The notes below the pieces were generated by a model. That model was not told where the DNA came from, made no database searches, and saw only the letters and a list, made by a program, of their open reading frames with translations. This document shows, one piece after another, positions 32,726-39,125 of a stretch of DNA of 62,973 nucleotides (the first letter of the stretch is position 1; the number at the start of each line of letters is the position of its first letter). The stretch comes from Nonomuraea basaltis (GTDB lineage: Bacteria; Actinomycetota; Actinomycetes; Streptosporangiales; Streptosporangiaceae), in contig NZ_VCJS01000057.1 in NCBI RefSeq assembly GCF_005893125.1, positions 1 to 62,973 of the forward strand. The letters are read 5' to 3'. A program made the translations under genes and the position numbers.

Positions 32726-34329
32726 GTCCTCTTGGCCTGCAGCAGGTTGATGCCCGGGTAGGGCTGGGCGCGGATGCCGGACAGCTTCTTCGGGTCCCAG
32801 GCGGTCATCAGCTCGTTGTGCACGACCGGGTAGAGCACGGCCAGCTCGGCCACCAGATCCAGATATTTGTGGATCTGCTCGGTCTTCTGGGCCTTGTCCG
32901 TTTCCTTGCTGGCCTCGTCCATCATCGCGAACAGCTTCTTGGCGTCATCGCTGCCGTCGAATTGGCTGTACTTCATCCACAGGCCGCCGGGCACGTAGTT
33001 GTAGTGCAGGATCAGGTCGGCGTCCATGCCGAACTGGTTGGGGTTCGAGGCCGCGGCGACCACCTGGTAGTCCTGGAACTGGTCCATCTTGGTGAACAGC
33101 GCGGCCGTGTCCTGCGGCTCCAGCGTGGTCTTGACGCCGATGGCCTCCCAGGAGGCGGCGATGGTGGGCAGGCAGTCCGCGATCCAGCTCACGTTGACGG
33201 CCATGAGATTGATCGTCAGATTGCTGACGCCCGCCTCTTTCAGCAGCGCCTTGGCCTTCTCCGGGTCGTAGTCGTAGACGACCGAGGCCCGCTTGTGGTC
33301 CGGATGGCCCTCGTTGAGGAACGAGCTGGAGGCGGTCCCGTGGCCCTTGAGCGCCACGTCGATCATCTTCTGCTTGTCGATCGCGTAGTGCAGCGCCTGG
33401 CGCACCCGTACGTCGTCGAAGGGCTTCGTGCCGGTGTTGAACATCAGGAAGATGTGGTTCATGCCCTTGCCGCCCTCGACCGTCAGGCCCTGCTGCTTGA
33501 GCTGGTCGACGTTGGCGTACGGGATGTTGTCGGCGATCTGCGCCTCCGCCGAGCCGCCGGAGATCTTGGCGACCCTGGCCGCGGCGTCCACGATCGTCAG
33601 CCAGTTCATCTTCTTGACCGTGGCCGGGCGCGGGCCGTTGTAGCCGTCGAACGCCTCGAAGGAGGTGTTGGACTTGGGGTTGTGCGCCGTCTGCTTGTAC
33701 GGCCCCGAGCCCACGGTCTTGCCGCTCTTGGCCTGGTCCCATGCCCCCGCCTGGCTGAACACATGCTTCGGCATGATCTTCGCGATCGTCAGCCGGGGCG
33801 CGGCGTCCGGGAACGGGAACTTGAAGACCAGCTCGACATTCTTGTCGTCGATCTTCTTCACCTCCTGCAGCCAGGACTTGAAGAAGTTGCCGACCAGCAC
33901 GTTCGCCTCGGGGTCGAGGACGCGCTCGAACGTGAAGACCACGTCGTCGGCGGTGACCGGCTGCCCGTCGTGCCACTTGGCGCCCTCGCGCAGGGTGAAC
34001 TTCCAGGTGGTGGCGTTCAGGTCGGACGGCAGTGCGGTGGCCAGCGCCGGGTACGGCTCGCGGGTGATCGGGTCGGTGTCGAGCAGGCCCTCGTAGATGT
34101 GGTTGATCCCGGCCATCGCGAAGGCCGAGGCGGTCTGCGTCGGGTCCCAGCTCTGGTCGTTGCCGTAGCCGATGACGGCGGTGATCAGGTCTTTGTTGGA
34201 TCCGGCGCCGACCGAGCCGGTCGAGGCCGGGCCTCCGGAACAGGCGGAGAGGGTGGCCGCGATGACCGCCGCCGCACCCGTCGCTCCGCTGTAGCGCAGG
34301 AAGTCACGGCGGCTGAACTCAGAGCTCAC
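32722..34329 (-). CDS. Family-5 substrate-binding lipoprotein (DppA/OppA)
   Basis: This is a 535-residue extracytoplasmic receptor for peptides, nickel, sugars or similar ligands. The N-terminus has a Tat motif SRRDFLR followed by a hydrophobic segment and lipobox LSAC, so export as a folded lipoprotein is likely. Family-5 motifs are HIYEGLLDTDP, WKFTLREGAKWHDGQPVTADDV, YAIDKQKMIDVAL and YDPEKAKALLKEAG. It is the first gene of the operon, with the DapA-like lyase last. The ligand may be the lyase substrate or precursor. A 26-bp inverted repeat sits just upstream. Confidence 0.9.
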   Translation of the reverse strand: MSSEFSRRDFLRYSGATGAAAVIAATLSACSGGPASTGSVGAGSNKDLITAVIGYGNDQSWDPTQTASAFAMAGINHIYEGLLDTDPITREPYPALATALPSDLNATTWKFTLREGAKWHDGQPVTADDVVFTFERVLDPEANVLVGNFFKSWLQEVKKIDDKNVELVFKFPFPDAAPRLTIAKIMPKHVFSQAGAWDQAKSGKTVGSGPYKQTAHNPKSNTSFEAFDGYNGPRPATVKKMNWLTIVDAAARVAKISGGSAEAQIADNIPYANVDQLKQQGLTVEGGKGMNHIFLMFNTGTKPFDDVRVRQALHYAIDKQKMIDVALKGHGTASSSFLNEGHPDHKRASVVYDYDPEKAKALLKEAGVSNLTINLMAVNVSWIADCLPTIAASWEAIGVKTTLEPQDTAALFTKMDQFQDYQVVAAASNPNQFGMDADLILHYNYVPGGLWMKYSQFDGSDDAKKLFAMMDEASKETDKAQKTEQIHKYLDLVAELAVLYPVVHNELMTAWDPKKLSGIRAQPYPGINLLQAKRT

Positions 34330-34356
34330 GGATGCCTCCTGGTTGTACCCTGGTCA

Positions 34357-34382
34357 TAGGACGTGGGACATCCCATGTCCTA
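34357..34382. promoter_or_regulatory. 26-bp inverted repeat, probable FadR/GntR operator
   Basis: The arms TAGGACGTGGGA (34357-34368) and TCCCATGTCCTA (34371-34382) pair at 11 of 12 positions around CA; the core is TGGGACATCCCA. It lies 27 bases upstream of the binding-protein start and 90 bases before the divergent GntR gene. Dual control by that GntR protein is inferred. Confidence 0.75.
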
Positions 34383-34471
34383 CCTTGTGCGTAAGGTGGA
34401 CGGTAAACGCCGCCCCCGCTTGAGGTCAACAGAACATTTCAGGATTGTTACCTAGAACGAAAGGATTCTTC

Positions 34472-35182
34472 ATGACCGCTGTCCCGCGTCCGGTACGGCC
34501 CAGCCGTGCCGTCGAGGCCCAGGAGGGCGTCAAGGACCTGATCGTCCGGCGCGGGCTGGTGGCCGGGGATCCGCTGCCCACCGAGTCCGAGCTCATGGAA
34601 GAGCTGCACGTCAGCCGCAACTCGATCAGGGAGGCGCTCAAGGCACTGCAGGCGGTCGGCATCGTCGACATCCGCCACGGCTTCGGCATGTTCGTGGGCC
34701 GCATGTCGCTGGCCGGGCTGGTCGACGAGCTGGCCTTCCACAGTCGCATCACGCTGCAGAACGGCAAGAACCACCTGGCGCACCTCGTCGAGATCCGCGA
34801 GATCCTGGAGCGCGGTCTCGTCCAGCGCCTCATCGACCTGGGTCCCGAGGCCGACCTGGCCCCGGTCGCCGGCGTCATCGCCCGGATGGACGCCGAGGCG
34901 GAGAACGGGCTGGTCTCCCCGGAGACCGACCGCCTCTTCCACGACCTGCTCTACCGGCCGCTCGGCAACCCGCTCGTGAGCCAGCTCCTGGGGGCGTTCT
35001 GGGACGTCTACTACCAGCTACGCGATCATCTGGGGGCCCCCGACGAGCCGCCGGGCGACGTGGCCAAGCGGCACCGCGACATCTACGCGGCCGTCCTGGC
35101 CGGCGACGGACCGGCCGCGGCCGCCGCCGTCACCGCCCACTTCGACGGCGTACGCAACCGCCTGGCCCGGCTGAGGGGCTAG
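34472..35182 (+). CDS. FadR-subfamily GntR transcriptional regulator
   Basis: This is a 236-residue regulator. The winged helix has LPTESELMEELHVSRNSIREALKAL (about 35-59) and VDIRHGFGMFV. The C-terminal FCD domain includes HLVEIREILERGLVQRL, LFHDLLYRPLG and KRHRDIYAAVLAGDGPAAAAAVTAHF, with His/Asp ligands for metal and acid effectors. The ATG follows GAAAGGATT. It diverges from the peptide-type ABC/DapA-like operon across a 26-bp inverted repeat. Its TAG stop is shared on opposite strands with the HD-domain gene stop (CTAG, 35179-35182). Confidence 0.9.
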   Translation: MTAVPRPVRPSRAVEAQEGVKDLIVRRGLVAGDPLPTESELMEELHVSRNSIREALKALQAVGIVDIRHGFGMFVGRMSLAGLVDELAFHSRITLQNGKNHLAHLVEIREILERGLVQRLIDLGPEADLAPVAGVIARMDAEAENGLVSPETDRLFHDLLYRPLGNPLVSQLLGAFWDVYYQLRDHLGAPDEPPGDVAKRHRDIYAAVLAGDGPAAAAAVTAHFDGVRNRLARLRG

Positions 35183-35760
35183 GCGGGCCAGCGCTCCACG
35201 CGGCGCCAGTGCCGCCGCCACTCCCCGTACCACTGCGCGAACCACGGGTGGGCCCCGGCCAGCGGCATGATGTACGCGACGGTCTCGAGGTAGTAGCGCC
35301 GCTGGAACCGCCACGACATCCGCTGCAGCTCCTGCACGTTGCTCGCCCGGTCGGCCAGCTTCACCAGCACGGCCTCCGGCGGCGCCTTGACGAGGGAGCC
35401 AAGGTAGTCGGCCTTCACTCCGCCGCGGGGCTTGGTCACCCACCGCACGAGCTCCGCCACGCGGCCGCCGAACCGCCGCATGATCTCCCGCTCGGTGCAG
35501 GGCGTGTCCTCCAGCACGTCGTGCAGCACGATCGCGACCAGCACGTCCCGGTCGCTCACCCGGGCCCCGGCCACGGCCACCTCCAGCGCCTCGAGCAGAT
35601 GCTCCAGGTAGGGCCGCCCGGTCGGCCGCTGCTGAGCCCCGTGCCACCGGCCGGCGAACGCGACCGCCTCGCGCAACGCCTCCACGGTCGGTGCCGGGAG
35701 CGCCTCGCCCAGCGGGCCCTCCGCGTGCTTCCAGGACGTCCAGCTCGTGAAGGTCTCCAT
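35179..35760 (-). CDS. HD-domain protein, MESH1/RelA-SpoT hydrolase-like
   Basis: This is a 193-residue protein with the (p)ppGpp-hydrolase HD signature: H in GRPYLEHLL, HD-ED in VLHDVLEDT and the final Asp in VKLADRASNVQEL. RelA/SpoT hydrolases show LHDxxEDT and KLADRxxN. No synthetase, TGS or ACT domain is present, so it is the size of a stand-alone small alarmone hydrolase. The C-terminal region is Trp/Arg-rich, unlike the usual family tail. Alarmone hydrolysis is a good guess; another pyrophosphohydrolase activity is possible. It ends tail-to-tail with the GntR gene, sharing CTAG. Confidence 0.7.
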   Translation of the reverse strand: METFTSWTSWKHAEGPLGEALPAPTVEALREAVAFAGRWHGAQQRPTGRPYLEHLLEALEVAVAGARVSDRDVLVAIVLHDVLEDTPCTEREIMRRFGGRVAELVRWVTKPRGGVKADYLGSLVKAPPEAVLVKLADRASNVQELQRMSWRFQRRYYLETVAYIMPLAGAHPWFAQWYGEWRRHWRRVERWPA

Positions 35761-35809
35761 CCCGATCCTCTCGATGTGATCGTGCCCGCCCGTGTCTTAC
35801 GCTGAGAAT

Positions 35810-36673
35810 ATGGCCGAGATCGCCGTCCCCGACGGCTCGTGGACGTTCAACGGCGAAATCCTGCGCATCGTGCCCGGCAGCGACAAGGACGTGCACGATC
35901 TGCGCAAGACCCTTGGCGAGGTGGTGGTGCCGCGCGACGCGATCGCGGGGATGGCGTTCGAGCCGGCTCGCAAGGGCGGGCACCTGCGCCTGCGGCTGCG
36001 CAAGGGCGCCGATCCCCTGTCGGACGCGGTCGCGGGTGCGCTGGGGTCGCCCGCGGACCCCTACCGGCTGTCCGTGCCGAAGGCGCGCGCGGGCGCGGCC
36101 GAATACTTCGCCGACGAGGTCCGCGACACGCTGCTCGTCTACCAGACCCCGACCGGCCCCTGCGAGGACTACCTCATGCCCGGCCCCGACGTGCCGATCT
36201 CCGCCACGGCCGGCGACGGCACGGCGATCTTCGACGGTGAGCGCGTGCGGCTGGAGTGGAACGGGTTCGCCAGTTCGGAGAAGGAGAAGGCCGGGCCGCA
36301 GGAATTCCCGCTGCCGGACGTGGCCGGCGTGGAGTGGAAGCCGCAGTCCGGCATGGGCTACGGCACGCTGCGCTTCCGGATCAAGGGCGAGAGCCCGGCC
36401 CAGCCGCCGCAGAAGGACGTGCGCTGCGTGTCCTGGGGCATCCAGCGTTTCGGCGGGGCGACGGCCCTCGTCGCCGCGGCCGTGCTGGCCCGCCTGCCGC
36501 GCAACGTGCCCGAGCTGCCCCCGCCGCCGCCTGCTCCGGTCTCCGACGACGTCCACGACGCGGTCTTACGCCGCCTGGCCGAGCTGGGGGAGCTGCACCG
36601 CTCGGGCGTGCTGACGGACGAGGAGTTCTCGCTGGCCAAGCAGGCCATGATCCGGCGGCTGCAGGACTCGTAG
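35810..36673 (+). CDS. DUF4429 and SHOCT domain protein
   Basis: This is a 287-residue cytoplasmic protein. Two tandem DUF4429-like beta modules are visible: one from DGSWTFNGEILRI to about residue 115, and one from DGTAIFDGERVRLEW to about 225, each with a LRFRIKG/LRLRLRKG-like strand. A Pro-rich linker leads to a C-terminal SHOCT segment, LAELGELHRSGVLTDEEFSLAK. Function is unknown; SHOCT ends are thought to mediate oligomerisation or protein contacts. I chose ATG 35810 because the family begins MAEI; an in-frame start at 35792 is weaker. Confidence 0.8.
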   Translation: MAEIAVPDGSWTFNGEILRIVPGSDKDVHDLRKTLGEVVVPRDAIAGMAFEPARKGGHLRLRLRKGADPLSDAVAGALGSPADPYRLSVPKARAGAAEYFADEVRDTLLVYQTPTGPCEDYLMPGPDVPISATAGDGTAIFDGERVRLEWNGFASSEKEKAGPQEFPLPDVAGVEWKPQSGMGYGTLRFRIKGESPAQPPQKDVRCVSWGIQRFGGATALVAAAVLARLPRNVPELPPPPPAPVSDDVHDAVLRRLAELGELHRSGVLTDEEFSLAKQAMIRRLQDS

Positions 36674-36722
36674 GAGGCTGCGAGAATTCCGAGACGTCCG
36701 CCCGCCGAGCCGAGGAGCCAGA

Positions 36723-37151
36723 GTGACACACGACGACGAGAAGCTGCTCCGCCGCGCCATCGAGCTCGCCGCAGAGGCCAGGGCCGGCGGCAACCCGCCG
36801 TTCGGCTCGCTGCTGGCCGGGCCTGACGGCGCCGTCCTGGCCGAGGAGCGCAACACCTCGCTCACCGACCGCGACATCACCGCGCACCCGGAGCTGAAGC
36901 TGGCACGCTGGGCCGCCCGCGAGCTCGACCCCGCCGCCGCGGCCGCCACCACCATGTACACGAGCTGCCAGCCCTGCGGCATGTGCGCGGGCGCGATCGC
37001 CCGCTCCGGGCTGGGCCGCGTCGTCTACGCCCTGTCCGGCGAGCAGCTCGACGGCCTCAAGCCGCCGGGCACCGCCTTCACCGACCCCCCGTCCGAGGGC
37101 CCGGCCCTTTACGCGGAGGCCCGCGTTCCCGTCGACGGTTACTACCGCTGA
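36723..37151 (+). CDS. Nucleoside/CMP-dCMP-type deaminase
   Basis: This is a 142-residue zinc deaminase of the cytidine-deaminase-like fold. The zinc site is H-P-E in ITAHPELKLA (usual His-Ala-Glu has Pro for Ala) and PCxxC in TSCQPCGMCAGAI. That places it near guanine deaminase/TadA-type proteins rather than free cytidine deaminases. The GTG start follows GAGGAGCC. Substrate is unresolved. It follows the DUF4429 gene by 49 bases in the same direction, so cotranscription is possible. Confidence 0.8.
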   Translation: MTHDDEKLLRRAIELAAEARAGGNPPFGSLLAGPDGAVLAEERNTSLTDRDITAHPELKLARWAARELDPAAAAATTMYTSCQPCGMCAGAIARSGLGRVVYALSGEQLDGLKPPGTAFTDPPSEGPALYAEARVPVDGYYR

Positions 37152-37342
37152 GCCGGGTCCCGGCTGACTCGGCCCGCTGACAGGAAATCGACTCGTTGTA
37201 AAGAGCGAGCTTGCGCGAACCCGTCCCAAGAAATTGAGCACAAACTGCTTCTGCGTTTCCCGGTTTTTCGCTTCATCGTTGGATTGTCAGGCGAACCTTG
37301 CCACGACATGCGTCCAACTCCCGGGCATTGGAGCAGGTTGTC

Positions 37343-37861
37343 ATGGTCAGACGGTCCCTCGCCACACTCTTCTTCGCCGTCCTCTCCCTCGGATTCGCGT
37401 TACCGGCCCATGCGGTGACCCTGGAGCAGAAACTCGCCGCCCTTTCCGGATTCAGCCAGGCGACCGCCGCCAGCGCCACGTCCTGGCGGGCCGCCTGGCA
37501 GAACCAGGCGGCCTGGGCCGACTACGCCTTCGACTGGTCGACCGACCTCTGCTCCAGCAGCCCCGACCAGCCGCTCGGCTTCGATTTCCGGATGTCCTGC
37601 CGGCGACACGATTTCGGTTACCGCAATTACAAGGCCGTGAGCCAATTCCCGGCGAACAAGGCACGCATCGACGACGCGTTCTACTTCGATATGCGGCAGG
37701 TGTGCGCCCGATACTCAGGAGTCTCCAAATCCACCTGTGACGGGCTGGCGTGGACGTACTACCAGGCGGTCCGGGAGTTCGGCGACCTCGTGGTCACCGA
37801 CGAGCAGATCCAGCGGGTCCAGCGGCAGGCCGAACTGAACGCGCAAAGCGCCGACGCCTGA
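37343..37861 (+). CDS. Secreted prokaryotic phospholipase A2
   Basis: This is a 172-residue exported protein. A signal peptide of ~24 residues (MVRRSLATLFFAVLSLG...ALPAHA) precedes a prokaryotic PLA2 domain. The catalytic HD pair sits in SCRRHDFGYRNYK, and the Ca-loop region is STDLCSSSPDQPLGFDFR. A second Cys pair (VCARYSGVSKSTC) fits the disulfides of the family. ATG 37343 is preceded by GGAGCAGG. Upstream ~190 bases are AT-richer and likely carry its promoter. The enzyme would hydrolyse phospholipids outside the cell. Confidence 0.88.
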   Translation: MVRRSLATLFFAVLSLGFALPAHAVTLEQKLAALSGFSQATAASATSWRAAWQNQAAWADYAFDWSTDLCSSSPDQPLGFDFRMSCRRHDFGYRNYKAVSQFPANKARIDDAFYFDMRQVCARYSGVSKSTCDGLAWTYYQAVREFGDLVVTDEQIQRVQRQAELNAQSADA

Positions 37862-37899
37862 CAGAGCCGGGCGGGGATGCCGTCGCGTCCCCGCCCTGT

Positions 37900-39003
37900 T
37901 CAGAACTTGGACGGGCCGTTAAAGACTGATATTTCGTGCTTGTCGGCCGGTGCCAGGAACTCCAGCAGCCGCAGCCCTTCCTTCTCCGCCTCCTCCAGCA
38001 CGGAGATCGGCTCCCACTGGTGGATGTTGAGCGTCGAGGTGCCCTTGGCCCGGGTGACCGTCCAGTCGCCGGCGGTGAAGCCGTCCACCAGGATGATGCG
38101 CGGCACCACGTTCGTGCCCATGAACCCCTGCTGCACCACGGCCGCGCCGTTCTCGGTGATGACCCTGGAGCGGTCGGCGTGCGACAGGAACAGGTTGTCG
38201 AAGTCGTACATCAGTCGCACCGGGGCCGGCACGTCCTCGCCGGGCCGTACGGCGTCCGGCAGGTCGTACAGGGTCCGCCCCGCCTCGTCCCTGAACCGCA
38301 CCAGGTCCAGCGACTCCACCACCTCGCCCAGGCGCGTCAGCCCGGACCACGTCTGCACGTCCATCACCGACGTGGGACCGAACGCCGCCAGGTAGCGCCG
38401 CACCAGCTCGGCGGGCGTCATCGGCGGCACCTCGAAGCCCAGCCACGACTCCGCGCTCGTGTGCGCGATCGGCCCGCTCTTGCCCCACACTCCGCGCGGC
38501 GGCACCTGCACCAGCGACACCAGCGACCGCACGCCCATGCCGAGCGCACGCGGGTCTGCCGACGGCCACCGGTCGCCCAGCGCCCGCCCCAGCTCGGCGA
38601 ACGTCATGGGCCGCGCCTCCAGCAGCGCCCGCCCGGCCGTCGCCAGCTCGTCCAGGTCCACTCCCGCCAGCTGCTTGCCGAAAGCCGTCCTGGTCATGCG
38701 CTCGGTGACGATCTGCAGCAGCGGCCGCATGGCCAGGCAGTCGCGGGCGCTGACGAGGTGGATGGTGGAGCGCTGCAGGGCGAGGCGCACCAGCTCGCGC
38801 GACACCAGCAGGTCGGCGGCGTCGCCGGGCGTGAAGCCGGCGATGCGGTTCCACAGGCCTGTGTACCAGGTGTGCGGGGTCTGCGCCTGTAGCCCGCCGA
38901 GGTGCTCAACGACGTCTACGACACCTTTGTCGGTGCGGCGTAGCAGGAGCTGCCGGTCGAGCGTGGCCCGGTTGAGCGCCCTGCGGCTGATGAGGGGATC
39001 CAT
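37900..39003 (-). CDS. Winged-helix AlkZ/YcaQ-like DNA glycosylase family protein
   Basis: This is a 367-residue protein of the HTH_42 family, which includes AlkZ/YcaQ glycosylases that unhook alkylated or cross-linked bases. The catalytic Q-x-Q motif is in LGGLQAQTP (about residues 36-44). The C-terminal region has LFLSHADRSRVI and ILVDGFTAGDW, typical of the beta-barrel part. ATG 39003 gives the usual start MDPLISRRALNRATL. In actinomycetes, members guard DNA-alkylating antibiotic clusters, but no such cluster is in view. General alkylation repair is the safer reading. Confidence 0.75.
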   Translation of the reverse strand: MDPLISRRALNRATLDRQLLLRRTDKGVVDVVEHLGGLQAQTPHTWYTGLWNRIAGFTPGDAADLLVSRELVRLALQRSTIHLVSARDCLAMRPLLQIVTERMTRTAFGKQLAGVDLDELATAGRALLEARPMTFAELGRALGDRWPSADPRALGMGVRSLVSLVQVPPRGVWGKSGPIAHTSAESWLGFEVPPMTPAELVRRYLAAFGPTSVMDVQTWSGLTRLGEVVESLDLVRFRDEAGRTLYDLPDAVRPGEDVPAPVRLMYDFDNLFLSHADRSRVITENGAAVVQQGFMGTNVVPRIILVDGFTAGDWTVTRAKGTSTLNIHQWEPISVLEEAEKEGLRLLEFLAPADKHEISVFNGPSKF

Positions 39004-39125
39004 GGCACAAAGGTAGGGGCTATTGCGGCCGGTCCCGGGCCGCAATAGCTGACTCGGGGCAAACCGACACTGGACGGTCGCCGGACCAAGGCACAGGATG
39101 AACTTTGGCCAGGGGGGTGAGTCCG

